Origin: Desulfobacterium sp.
GTDB taxonomy: Bacteria > Desulfobacterota > Desulfobacteria > Desulfobacterales > Desulfobacteraceae
Reading direction: 5' to 3'
Length of the DNA stretch: 64,000 nt
Assembly: GCA_016342325.1 (NCBI GenBank)
Contig: JAEINR010000012.1
Span: 1 to 64,000, forward strand
A model generated the notes under the pieces. It made no database searches, was not told where the DNA came from, and saw only the letters and a program-made list of their open reading frames with translations. Positions 51,937 to 60,304 of the stretch are shown here, piece by piece. The first letter of the stretch is position 1. Each line of letters starts with the position of its first letter. The position numbers and the translations under genes are program-made.

Positions 51937-52868
51937 GTGTCCTCTCTTGGATGGGCCAGGAATCGCTTGACCATGCCCATGCCCTCGTCATCGTGGAACC
52001 GGTTGTAGGTGACCGGCGTTGGAATGTGGCTGAACAGGGCCGGGTTCTCCTCAAAGATCATCCTGAGGGTCACAAGGGTGGTGGTCTCCCTGACAAGTTC
52101 CTTGTCCATCCTCACCTGGGAAAGGGTGTGGACATGGAAAAAGGGGTAGGCGGCCATGAGGTCGGCATGGGTGGCGGCCATGCGTTGTCGGACCTGGTCC
52201 GAGGTGACCACCAGGGTTATCCTGGCATCGGTGGGAAGGGATGAAAAGTCCAGGAGCTGCTCCAGGGGCGGGGTGGTTTTCAATGGAATGACCCGGATGG
52301 TGTCCGGCAGACCCTCAACCAGGGGGGCGCTCCTGAGGGAGGTGACCACGAGTTCCGGGGCCATGGCTTCGGCGTCTATCTTTTCCATGAGCTCGTCAAC
52401 AAACAGGGGGACCACCTTGACCTTGAAAATGGATTCCAGCTCTTTTTTTCCCACAACAAGGCCGTAAAAATCCTTGTCTGCATAGACCACCCTGGCGGGG
52501 TCAGGCCGATATTCCTCCAGGGCCGAGAGGGCCGCGGCGATGATTCCGGATTCGTTGATCCCGGATGCCTTGAGATGGTTGAACTCCTGGATGATCTTTT
52601 CCCTGGACCTCAGATAGGCCTGGATCTGCTCCTCGGAATACCGGGGGCGAATCTCGGTGCCGGCCCGCTTTTTCTGGCGGATAAATCCCTCTTTGGCAAG
52701 CCGTGCACACACTTCCTTGACCGTGTTGACGCTCACCTTATGCGCCTTGGCAAGCTGTTCCGATGTGGGCAGCTTCTCTCCGCCGCACTGGATGATGCGA
52801 TGGATGAGCCTTGCATGGAGCCGCTTGCTCCGGGTCACGAGTTGGTCAATTTTAAGGCCGGGTACCAT
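51933..52868 (-). CDS. GntR-family transcriptional regulator
   Basis: A 311-residue regulator. The N-terminal GntR winged helix spans residues ~10-75 (LHARLIHRIIQCGGEKLPTS, EQLAKAHKVSVNTVKEVCAR, LAKEGFIRQKKRAGTEIRPR). The large C-terminal part is a ligand domain, not the usual FadR or UTRA type that I recognise, with a Rossmann-like alternation. It is the first gene of the nine-gene operon and overlaps hyuA by 4 bp, so it is likely an autoregulator responding to the transported lactam or its product. Confidence 0.88.
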   Translation of the reverse strand: MVPGLKIDQLVTRSKRLHARLIHRIIQCGGEKLPTSEQLAKAHKVSVNTVKEVCARLAKEGFIRQKKRAGTEIRPRYSEEQIQAYLRSREKIIQEFNHLKASGINESGIIAAALSALEEYRPDPARVVYADKDFYGLVVGKKELESIFKVKVVPLFVDELMEKIDAEAMAPELVVTSLRSAPLVEGLPDTIRVIPLKTTPPLEQLLDFSSLPTDARITLVVTSDQVRQRMAATHADLMAAYPFFHVHTLSQVRMDKELVRETTTLVTLRMIFEENPALFSHIPTPVTYNRFHDDEGMGMVKRFLAHPREDT

Positions 52869-52918
52869 GCTTATATCCTGTCACACCGCTGTCTTGAATC
52901 CGTGGATTAAAAAGTACA

Positions 52919-52946
52919 TTTTTATATATTTTATTGGCTTTGTCAA
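52919..52946 (-). promoter_or_regulatory. Promoter of the GntR-hyu-pxp-TRAP operon
   Basis: On the minus strand TTGACA (52946-52941) is followed after 14-17 bp by an AT-rich -10 (TATAAA or TAAAAA, about 52926-52919). It lies about 50 bp upstream of the GntR start. The spacing of the exact -10 is ambiguous. Confidence 0.5.
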
Positions 52947-52983
52947 AGATATATAGAAAAAAAGCCCTGGTTTTATGGTTGAA

Positions 52984-53071
52984 ATGACCAAGTGATTGGA
53001 CTTTATGTCCTGGCCCCAGGGGTTGTAATGATCAAGTGATCGGACTCTATAGCCTGGCCCCAGAGGAAGAT
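52984..53071. repeat. Two 44-bp tandem repeats between divergent GntR and met operons
   Basis: Unit 1 (52984-53027) and unit 2 (53028-53071) share about 31 of the first 36 positions, including CAAGTGAT-x-GGACT and CCTGGCCCCAG. Each holds a small dyad (CCAA-GTGA-TTGG; GATCA-AG-TGATC). Exact 44-bp spacing is about four helical turns, as expected for tandem operator sites. Confidence 0.7.
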
Positions 53072-53087
53072 AAAATGTCCGGATATT

Positions 53088-53116
53088 TTGCAAGGACCTA
53101 TAAAAACTGGTATGGT
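53088..53116 (+). promoter_or_regulatory. Putative promoter of the methionine operon
   Basis: TTGCAA (53088-53093) and TATGGT (53111-53116) are 17 bp apart, giving a ~118-nt 5' leader before the sulfhydrylase ATG. I recognise no known SAM or SAH riboswitch in that leader. The 44-bp tandem repeats end 16 bp upstream of the -35. Confidence 0.45.
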
Positions 53117-53240
53117 GCCCAGGATTGATTCCAGCGCCATGGCAAAGGCTCCATCCACCCAGGCGGTCTTTGTCATTGACATGGATGTACCACAATGTGA
53201 TATAAGAAATGGATTGACCATGGTGAAATTGAGAGGCTGA

Positions 53241-54527
53241 ATGAAAAAAGAATATCGTTTTGACACCCGGGTGATCCACGAAGGCCCGGCCAGGGATAGC
53301 TGGGAGGGCGCCACCCTTCCCCCGATCTTCCAGACTGCGTCCCATGCCCACCCCACGGCAGAGAGCCTGAGCCAGGCCTTTGCCGGCGAGGGCGATGACC
53401 ATGTCTACATGCGGTTGAGCAATCCCACCAACCAGTTCCTTGAAGAGAAGCTCGCCGCCCTTGGGTCGGGCAAGGGGGCGGTTGTTACCTCATCGGGCAT
53501 GGCCGCCATCAACAACGCCTGCATGACCCTGCTTCGGTCCGGGGATGAACTTGTGGCCGGGCGCTCTTTGTTCATGTCCACCTCGTTTCTCTTTACCTCC
53601 CTGTTCAAGAAGTACGGGATCACGGCCCACCTGGTGGATCCCCTTGACTTGGACGCCTTTGCCCGGGCCATCACCGACAAGACCCGGTTTTTGTATGTGG
53701 AGACCATCGGCAATCCTGCCATGGACATCCCGGATATTTCCGCCATGGCCAAGCTTGCCCATGACAACGGGCTGCCGCTGCTGGTGGACAACACCCTGGC
53801 CTCCCCCTGGCTGTTCCGGCCCATTGAACACGGTGCCGACGTGGTGATCCATTCCACCACCAAATATCTGAGCGGCCACGGTGCCGCCATGGGGGGCGTT
53901 GTCATTGACGGGGGTAATTTCGAGTGGCACCCGGACCGGTTTCCGGATTTTGCGCCCTTTGTGGAAAGGAAAGGCGACCTTGCCTTCCTGGATCGCATGT
54001 GGCGGGAGCATCACATCAACTTCGGCACCACCCAGGCCCCGTTTCATTCCTTTCTCACCCTGCTCGGCCTTGACACCCTGGCGTTGCGCATGGAGCGTCA
54101 CATGGCCAATGCCATCAAGGTGGCCTGGTTCCTCCGGGATCATCCAAAAGTCTCCTGGGTCAACTTTCCGGGACTTACCGACCACCCTTGTTTTAAAATG
54201 GCCTCGGCCCAGTTCCAGGGCAAGGGGTTTGGCAGCATGCTCACCTTCGGCCTCAAGGACCAGGCCGCCTGTTTCTCCATGATCGATAACCTCAAGATCA
54301 TCCGGCAGCTTGCAAACCTGGGGGACTGCAAGACCCTTGTGATCCATCCCTACTCCACCCAGTTTGCCTCCCATGACGAGGCCGAGAAAAAACGGTTGAA
54401 TATCTCGCCGGGCATGATCCGGCTTTCGGTGGGCATCGAGAACTGGGAGGATATCTGCAGCGACATTGACCAGGCCCTGGAAGGGGGGACTGCCGCGAAA
54501 CCGTCCCCTGGAAAGAAAACGCCATGA
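53241..54527 (+). CDS. O-acyl-homoserine sulfhydrylase (MetY/MetZ type, PLP-dependent)
   Basis: A 428-residue Cys/Met-metabolism PLP enzyme. The PLP lysine is in VVIHSTTKYLSGHG (about residue 214). Other landmarks are SGMAAINNACMTLLRSGD and VDNTLASPWLFRPIEHGADV. It would make homocysteine (or methionine) directly from sulfide and O-acetyl- or O-succinyl-homoserine, which suits an anaerobe with abundant sulfide. The length (428) fits MetY (acetyl) slightly better than MetZ. It overlaps metX by 4 bp. The RBS GAGAGG precedes the ATG. MetX acyl-donor specificity would settle the name. Confidence 0.9.
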   Translation: MKKEYRFDTRVIHEGPARDSWEGATLPPIFQTASHAHPTAESLSQAFAGEGDDHVYMRLSNPTNQFLEEKLAALGSGKGAVVTSSGMAAINNACMTLLRSGDELVAGRSLFMSTSFLFTSLFKKYGITAHLVDPLDLDAFARAITDKTRFLYVETIGNPAMDIPDISAMAKLAHDNGLPLLVDNTLASPWLFRPIEHGADVVIHSTTKYLSGHGAAMGGVVIDGGNFEWHPDRFPDFAPFVERKGDLAFLDRMWREHHINFGTTQAPFHSFLTLLGLDTLALRMERHMANAIKVAWFLRDHPKVSWVNFPGLTDHPCFKMASAQFQGKGFGSMLTFGLKDQAACFSMIDNLKIIRQLANLGDCKTLVIHPYSTQFASHDEAEKKRLNISPGMIRLSVGIENWEDICSDIDQALEGGTAAKPSPGKKTP

Positions 54528-55690
54528 GCGACTACATTGAACAGGATGGGTCGGGTGCCACCGTGGGGAGTGTTGCGAAGCGATCGTTCACCTTTGCCGA
54601 ACCCGACCGGGAGATGACCCTTGAGAGCGGCGCCGCCCTCGGCCCCATCACCCTGGCCTACGAGACCTGCGGGACCCTGAATGCAGACAAGAGCAATGCC
54701 GTTCTCATCCTCCACGCCCTGACCGGGGACGCCCACGTGGCCGGCTACCACCGGCCCGAGGACCCCAAACCGGGATGGTGGGACTCCATGGTGGGCCCGG
54801 GCAAGGGCATCGATACTGATCGTTATTTTGTGATCTGCTCCAATGTGCTGGGCAGCTGTGTGGGCACCACCGGCCCCTCCTCCATTAATCCGGCCACGGA
54901 CAGGCCCTACGGCGGCGATTTTCCCGTGATCACCATCACGGATATTGTCCGGGCCCAGAAGCAGTTGGTGGATCACCTTGGCATCGAAAAGCTGCTTTGC
55001 GTGGTGGGCGGATCTGTGGGGGGCATGCAGGTCCTGGAATGGTGCGCCCGGTATCCGGATATGATGGTGTCGGCCATCCCCCTTGCCACCACCACCCGGC
55101 ATTCAGCCCAGGCCATCGCCTTTAACGAGGTGGCCCGCCAGGCCATCATGACCGATAGCAACTGGAATTCCGGGGATTACTACGCCAGCGACAACCCGGA
55201 CATGGGGCTGGCCGTTGCCAGGATGATCGGTCACATCACCTATCTTTCCGACGAGGCCATGGGGGTGAAGTTCGGCAGAAAGCTCCAGGATCGCAGCGCC
55301 CTCTCCTTTGAGTTCGGGGGTGATTTCCAGGTGGAGAGTTACCTCCGGTACCAGGGCAAGAAGTTTGTGGAACGGTTTGACGCCAATTCTTTTTTGTACA
55401 TCACCAAGGCGGCCGATTATTTCGATCTTGCCAGGGATTACGGTGCAGGCTCCCTCAAACGCGCCATTGCACGATTCAAGGCCCGGTTCCTGGTGGTGTC
55501 CTACACCTCGGACTGGCTCTATCCCACCTATCAATCCAAGGAGATGGTCAAGGCCATGAAACAGAATAACCTGGACGTGAGTTTTTGCGAGATCAAGGCC
55601 AAGTGGGGCCATGACGCGTTTCTATTGCCCGGGACACGGCTGGATAGCCTGATTTCTGGGTTTCTCACGGGGGTGGGCGATGACCTTTGA
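54524..55690 (+). CDS. metX: Homoserine O-acyltransferase (MetX)
   Basis: A 388-residue alpha/beta-hydrolase-fold acyltransferase. The oxyanion/nucleophile strand is VVGGSVGGMQVLEWCARYPD, with Ser in GGSVGG. The catalytic Asp is in YTSDWLYPTYQ and the His in KWGHDAFLLPG. It activates homoserine by acetylation (or succinylation) for the sulfhydrylase encoded upstream. Overlaps of 4 bp and 11 bp with its neighbours show a tight operon. Acetyl-CoA is the usual donor in proteins of this type. Confidence 0.93.
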   Translation: MSDYIEQDGSGATVGSVAKRSFTFAEPDREMTLESGAALGPITLAYETCGTLNADKSNAVLILHALTGDAHVAGYHRPEDPKPGWWDSMVGPGKGIDTDRYFVICSNVLGSCVGTTGPSSINPATDRPYGGDFPVITITDIVRAQKQLVDHLGIEKLLCVVGGSVGGMQVLEWCARYPDMMVSAIPLATTTRHSAQAIAFNEVARQAIMTDSNWNSGDYYASDNPDMGLAVARMIGHITYLSDEAMGVKFGRKLQDRSALSFEFGGDFQVESYLRYQGKKFVERFDANSFLYITKAADYFDLARDYGAGSLKRAIARFKARFLVVSYTSDWLYPTYQSKEMVKAMKQNNLDVSFCEIKAKWGHDAFLLPGTRLDSLISGFLTGVGDDL

Positions 55691-56336
55691 CGGATCCCGG
55701 ATACGGTTTGACCTGAAGCTGATCTCCTCGTGGATCGAACCGGGTGCAAGGGTACTCGGGCTGGGGTGCGGTAACGGCGAGCTCCTGGCCCACCTGAAAA
55801 ATACCAAGCAGGTGCGTGCCACTGGCATTGAAATCAAGGAATCCCGGGTGGCAAGGTGCATTGAGCGGGGGCTGTCGGTGCTCCAGGGGGACATCAACGA
55901 GGAGATCCGGGATTATCCGGACAACGCCTTTGACTACGCCATCCTCTCCCAGACCCTTCAGCAGGTGTACGAGCCCGACGACCTGATCCGATCCATGCTG
56001 CGGGTGGCAAAGAAGGGGATCGTCAGTTTCCCCAACTTCTGTCACTGGCGGGTCCGCATGCAGCTTATGGGCTCAGGGTTCGTGCCAAAGACCCCGGAAT
56101 TGCCCTATGAATGGTACAACACCCCCAATATCAGGGTGTTGAGCCTCCTGGACTTTAAGCGGTTTGCCCGCCAGGTGGGATTTGACATCATACAGGAGGT
56201 GGCCTTTAACACCTCTGAGAACCACACCAAGGGCAAACTGGTGAATTTTATGCCCAACCTGTTTGCCATTTACGGTATCTTCATGATCGGCAACCATGGG
56301 GACGATACAGGGGCGGATGAGAAGAGTGAGAACTAA
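55680..56336 (+). CDS. metW: Methionine biosynthesis protein MetW
   Basis: A 218-residue SAM-methyltransferase-fold protein of the MetW family. Motif I is GARVLGLGCGNGELLAHL, with the next acidic strand in RATGIEIKESRVARCIERG. NAFDYAILSQTLQQVYEPDD and VSFPNFCHWRVRMQ are MetW-specific. MetW binds and stimulates MetX in other bacteria. It overlaps metX by 11 bp, which supports that partnership. Confidence 0.93.
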   Translation: MTFDGSRIRFDLKLISSWIEPGARVLGLGCGNGELLAHLKNTKQVRATGIEIKESRVARCIERGLSVLQGDINEEIRDYPDNAFDYAILSQTLQQVYEPDDLIRSMLRVAKKGIVSFPNFCHWRVRMQLMGSGFVPKTPELPYEWYNTPNIRVLSLLDFKRFARQVGFDIIQEVAFNTSENHTKGKLVNFMPNLFAIYGIFMIGNHGDDTGADEKSEN

Positions 56337-56360
56337 CAGAGACAAGGAAAAAAAGAGATT

Positions 56361-58091
56361 ATGAATTCCAGGATAACACTGAAGGACGCCTTTAAGACCC
56401 ACACCTTGGACCAGGACAAGATCATCACCCCCGAGGAGACGGTTAAACGGTTTAAGGAAAAAAGCGAGCGGATCGACCTCAACATCCTGAAAAAGACCGA
56501 GCGGATCGACAACGGCAGGCTCGATATACCGGTGTTCTTCAGTGAATGCGGCAGCGATGCAAAAGATGTTATTGGAACCAACAAGCAGATGGGCAAGGGC
56601 GCAGATCCGGCCCAGTCCGAGGCCAGTGCCGTGATGGAGCTTGCCGAGCGGTACAGCTTTTTCAGCTTTAAGAATGACGAGTCAAACTTTGTGACCGATA
56701 CCTATGGGAACGTTAAAGCCGACGCCATCCCGTTTGAGATGATTCTCCAGAGCGTCCACGACCAGGGCGGCAACGAGGATGCCAAGCAAAAAATCTTTGA
56801 GACGCTTCCCCTGAAGTGGACCCAAGGCTTTAACCTCACCCGGGACAAGGCCGCGCTGATCCCCTTTGACTGGTTCTACATGATCAACGAGTTCAACGGA
56901 CCCTCGGCCGGTAACTGCGCCGAAGAGGCCATCTGCCAGGGGGTATCCGAGCTTGTGGAGCGCCACACTTCCTCCCTTGTCAGCCACGGAAAGCTCAGTG
57001 TGCCGGCCATTGATCCGGATTCGGCCACCGATCCTGCGGTGAAAGAGATGGTGGAAAAGTACCGGCGGGCCGGTATTCGTCTCCACATCTCCGATTTTAC
57101 CCTGGGCATGGGCATTCCCACCGTGGGGGTCATGGCCTATGATCCCGACACTTTTCCGGTGATGAGCGAAATCGTGTGGACGGCGGGTACGGCCCCGAAC
57201 CCGGAAAAGGCGTTGAGCCGGGCCTTGACCGAGACAGCCCAGCTCTCAGGGGACTTCAATACCGGGTCCAATTACGTGGCCAGCGGCCTGCCGAAGTTTG
57301 ATACCCTTGGGGAGGCAGCGTTTATCACCGGGCAGAAGAATATGATTCCCCTCTCGGATCTGCCCAACCTTTCCAACGACAACATCAAGGTGGAGGTGGA
57401 GAATTATGTTGCGGCCCTGGCCCAAAAGGAGATGGACGTGCTCCTCATCAACACCATGCACCCGGGGCTCAAGATCCCGGCCTTTTACACCATCCTTCCC
57501 GGCGCCCATTTCAGGGAGCGGGCGGCCGAGGCAAGCCTTGGCATGTTCGCAGCCCGGTTGATCACCGAGCGCTTTGATCCCAAGGAGGCGGTGGCCCGTT
57601 TGGCGCATATGGAAGGCCTCCTGCCGGGCCAGTACTACACCCGGTTCTACCAGGGCCTTTCTTTACTTTCCCTGGGGGATCCCCGGACGGCCAAGGACCA
57701 TCTTGAGGCCGCCCTTCGCCTGGATCCGGCCACCCTCAACATCCCGGACATCTGCTCCTACCTCGGGGTCTGCCACAAGGAGATGGAAGCCTACGACCAG
57801 GCCCTTGTGGTGCTGGAACAGGGGGAGGCCATCGATCCCCAGCGGACGGACATCCACAACCTTAAGGGGTTCTGCCATTTTAAGATGAAGAACCATGAAG
57901 ATGCCGTGGCTTGTTTCAAGCGGGTCATTGAGCTTGATCCCTCGTCGGGCATTGACTATGCCAATGTGGCCACCAACCTCCGGGAACTTGGCAAGCGGGA
58001 GGAGGCGATCCTCTACTATGACCAGGCCTTAACCATCGACCCGACCCTGGATTTTGCCCGGGAGAACCTCCAACTGTTAAAGGAAGCCTAA
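56361..58091 (+). CDS. ycaO: YcaO-domain protein with C-terminal TPR repeats
   Basis: A 576-residue YcaO-family protein. The ATP/Mg-binding signature is seen as SEASAVMELAERYS (about residue 90) and EEAICQGVSELVERH (about residue 192). Residues ~430-570 form three or four TPR units (for example YDQALVVLEQGEAIDPQRTD and HEDAVACFKRVIELDPSSGI). YcaO proteins phosphorylate backbone amides, giving azolines or thioamides; stand-alone TPR fusions have unknown substrates. It follows metW by 24 bp and precedes a GGDEF gene by 2 bp, so it belongs to the met transcript. No TfuA or precursor-peptide gene is seen. Confidence 0.88.
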   Translation: MNSRITLKDAFKTHTLDQDKIITPEETVKRFKEKSERIDLNILKKTERIDNGRLDIPVFFSECGSDAKDVIGTNKQMGKGADPAQSEASAVMELAERYSFFSFKNDESNFVTDTYGNVKADAIPFEMILQSVHDQGGNEDAKQKIFETLPLKWTQGFNLTRDKAALIPFDWFYMINEFNGPSAGNCAEEAICQGVSELVERHTSSLVSHGKLSVPAIDPDSATDPAVKEMVEKYRRAGIRLHISDFTLGMGIPTVGVMAYDPDTFPVMSEIVWTAGTAPNPEKALSRALTETAQLSGDFNTGSNYVASGLPKFDTLGEAAFITGQKNMIPLSDLPNLSNDNIKVEVENYVAALAQKEMDVLLINTMHPGLKIPAFYTILPGAHFRERAAEASLGMFAARLITERFDPKEAVARLAHMEGLLPGQYYTRFYQGLSLLSLGDPRTAKDHLEAALRLDPATLNIPDICSYLGVCHKEMEAYDQALVVLEQGEAIDPQRTDIHNLKGFCHFKMKNHEDAVACFKRVIELDPSSGIDYANVATNLRELGKREEAILYYDQALTIDPTLDFARENLQLLKEA

Positions 58092-58093
58092 CC

Positions 58094-59161
58094 ATGGATA
58101 AACTTGAGACCGATGCCAAGCAGGTGCTGAACCGACTGGGGGACCTGAGTTCGTTTCTTTCGACCCTGGATGTGGCCAGTGACAGGCACGAGTGCTTCAA
58201 GATTCCCCTGGACATCATGCAGAAGACCATGTCCTTTGATGTGAGCGTGCTCTACAAGATCACCAATGCCGTTGACGACACCCTGCTGCTCAAGATCGAG
58301 AAGGTGTTTGACCCGGACGGATACCGGGACGACCTGGTGGAGGGCCGGCGGCTTGCCCTCAACCTTAAGGATCCGGAACGGATCTATATCAACGAGGTCA
58401 AGGCCTTTCTCCACAAAAACGTTTCCAGCATCAACGTGCCTAATATCGGCTGCGATATCATGGGGTTTGTCTATCTGCCGGAGAGTTTTGGCGGCGGCTA
58501 CCTGTTTGGTGGGGATTTCTGCGGCAATGAGGCGTCGGTCAGGGATTATGAAGCCAGCGTGTGCGAGATCATGTGCAATTTCCTGAGCACCATCCTCATC
58601 AAGACGGAGTTTGAGCACCTGGCCGTGTTTGACAGCCTCACCAAGCTGTTTAACTCCCGGAAGATTAAAGAGGAGGTGGCCCGGGTCAGCTCACGGTTTG
58701 AGCGCAGGACCGGAAACAAGGCCTGTGTGGTGATGTGCGACATCGACCATTTTAAAATGATCAACGACACCTACGGTCATCTCCAGGGGGACCTGGTCCT
58801 CAAGGAGCTGGGCGCCCTGCTTTCAGACTCCATGCGGGAGTTCTTTGATGTGGCCGGCAGGTACGGGGGGGAGGAGTTCCTCCTTTTGTTTGACGAGACC
58901 GACCAGGCCCAGTCCCTGACCATTGTGGAACGGATCCGAACCGCCATCCAGAACCATGGGTTTCCCCGGATCGACAAGACCGGCAAGCCCATTGCCGGTG
59001 AGTTCCTCACCATCACCCTGAGTTTCGGTATTGCCGAAAACACCAAGACCAGTGAGATAAAGAACGCCACCGAGTGGATCTCCCGGGCGGACAGCGCCCT
59101 CTATGCCTCCAAGGAGAACGGCCGGAACCGGGCCACGGTTTGGGAACCCGCCGTTTCCTGA
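58094..59161 (+). CDS. Diguanylate cyclase (GGDEF domain)
   Basis: A 355-residue protein. Residues ~1-170 look like a GAF-type sensor domain. The GGDEF domain occupies ~180-350, with CDIDHFKMINDTYGHLQGDL and the active-site motif GGEEF in MREFFDVAGRYGGEEF. The RxxD inhibitory site is not present at the normal spacing: Arg is one position too far upstream. Product inhibition may therefore be weak. No membrane segment is visible. It starts 2 bp after ycaO and is last in the operon. A copy of the dispersed repeat follows. Confidence 0.9.
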   Translation: MDKLETDAKQVLNRLGDLSSFLSTLDVASDRHECFKIPLDIMQKTMSFDVSVLYKITNAVDDTLLLKIEKVFDPDGYRDDLVEGRRLALNLKDPERIYINEVKAFLHKNVSSINVPNIGCDIMGFVYLPESFGGGYLFGGDFCGNEASVRDYEASVCEIMCNFLSTILIKTEFEHLAVFDSLTKLFNSRKIKEEVARVSSRFERRTGNKACVVMCDIDHFKMINDTYGHLQGDLVLKELGALLSDSMREFFDVAGRYGGEEFLLLFDETDQAQSLTIVERIRTAIQNHGFPRIDKTGKPIAGEFLTITLSFGIAENTKTSEIKNATEWISRADSALYASKENGRNRATVWEPAVS

Positions 59162-59180
59162 CCCTTTTGCCTTATTCTTC

Positions 59181-59257
59181 CTAACCCGGACAAGCCGGAA
59201 TCAACGCGTTTTTCTGATTCTCTTGCCAAAATAATACGAAAATCAAAGCGAAGAACC
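59181..59257 (+). repeat. Dispersed ~76-bp 3'-UTR repeat, copy A
   Basis: Starts with CTAACCCGGACAAGCC, continues through CTGATTCTCTTGCCAAAATA and ACGAAAATCAAAGCGAAGAA. It fills the 95-bp convergent gap between the GGDEF stop and the end of the nitrilase gene. Copies B (63385-63460) and C (42883-42957) match over the whole length. Confidence 0.8.
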
Positions 59258-60198
59258 TAATCCCCCCCGGCACCCTGCCGGGGGGCAATGTCCTGATCGG
59301 GACCGTACAAATCCTGCCTTCGGTCTTTCACGTAAAAGGTTTTGCTCTTGTTGGTGCGCTTTTTTGCAAGGGCGGCAAGGTCCAGGTCGTAAAAGAGCAT
59401 GGCGTCTTTGTCGTCAACGCATTCCTTGAGCAGCTTTGCCGTGGCCGGGTCCCAGATGCCGATCCCCGACCCGTAAGACGTGGTGCCGTCATGGCCCAGG
59501 TGGTTGCATGCGGCAACATAGAGGGTGTTGTCATAGGCCCTTGCCCCAAGGTATCGGTTCCATACTGCGATACGCCTGTTCCCTCCCAGGGGGGAGGCGT
59601 GGGGCGAGAACAGGATCTGGGCCCCCTTCAGGGAAAAGATGGCGGCGATTTCCGGAAAATGCATGTCATAGCAGATGCCCATGGCAAAGGTCACCCGGTT
59701 ACCCAACGTGTCCTTTGCGTGGAACACGGGAAGCGCGTTGCCTTTGGAAAAGAGCGCGCGTTCGTTGCGGCCCGGGTGGGTTTTTCTGTATTTTTCCACC
59801 CTGCCGTCGGGAAAGGCCGCGATCTGGGTGATGTAGAGGTGGTTTTCCGCTTTTTCGATGAGTCCGGCAAGGATGATGATCTGCAGGGTCTGGGAGAGCC
59901 TTGAAACCGTGGTGGATGACTCCCCGGGAATGGTTTCAGCCAGGGGGCCGGGGCGGTTCCGCTCATACCCTGGGATGGACAACTCCGGAAAGCAGATGAT
60001 TTCAGCCCTGTTTTGGGCGGCCCGGGTGGCGAACGCTTCTATTTTTTCCAGGTTTTTATCTTTCCCCTGGGTGGCGTCCATCTGGACAAGGGCGATTCTG
60101 AACCGCGCCATCTCAAAGCCATGGGCGTTGGAACCGTTCGCGCCAGGCAGGAGGAGTGTAATGGTAAGCAGCAAACAGGCAATCACTGATTTTCCCAT
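59257..60198 (-). CDS. Exported carbon-nitrogen hydrolase (nitrilase superfamily)
   Basis: A 313-residue nitrilase-superfamily amidohydrolase with the catalytic Glu in CFPELSIPGYE, Lys in RKTHPGRNE and Cys in GICYDMHFPE. An N-terminal signal peptide (VIACLLLTITLLLPGANG, residues ~4-21) is unusual for the family and suggests export. I used ATG 60198, with GGAG about 10 bp upstream, in place of a much longer in-frame start. It probably hydrolyses an amide or carbamoyl compound outside the cytoplasm. Its 3' end touches a dispersed-repeat copy. Confidence 0.85.
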   Translation of the reverse strand: MGKSVIACLLLTITLLLPGANGSNAHGFEMARFRIALVQMDATQGKDKNLEKIEAFATRAAQNRAEIICFPELSIPGYERNRPGPLAETIPGESSTTVSRLSQTLQIIILAGLIEKAENHLYITQIAAFPDGRVEKYRKTHPGRNERALFSKGNALPVFHAKDTLGNRVTFAMGICYDMHFPEIAAIFSLKGAQILFSPHASPLGGNRRIAVWNRYLGARAYDNTLYVAACNHLGHDGTTSYGSGIGIWDPATAKLLKECVDDKDAMLFYDLDLAALAKKRTNKSKTFYVKDRRQDLYGPDQDIAPRQGAGGD

Positions 60199-60304
60199 GG
60201 GGTCATTTCTCCGGGGGGTTATGGTTTGCCCTTCCCTATCGGAAAAAACCGGCAGGTTCAAGGAAATCTTTTTTAATCGCTGCCACGTGATTTTTTTGCC
60301 AGGG

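Noticed and set aside
53117-53240. Possible SAM/SAH riboswitch or Met-rich leader peptide before the met genes
   Set aside because: I do not find the conserved cores of SAM or SAH riboswitches. An in-frame ORF from 53112 ends at the sulfhydrylase start, but its Met content is ordinary, its ATG overlaps the predicted -10, and no terminator stem follows.
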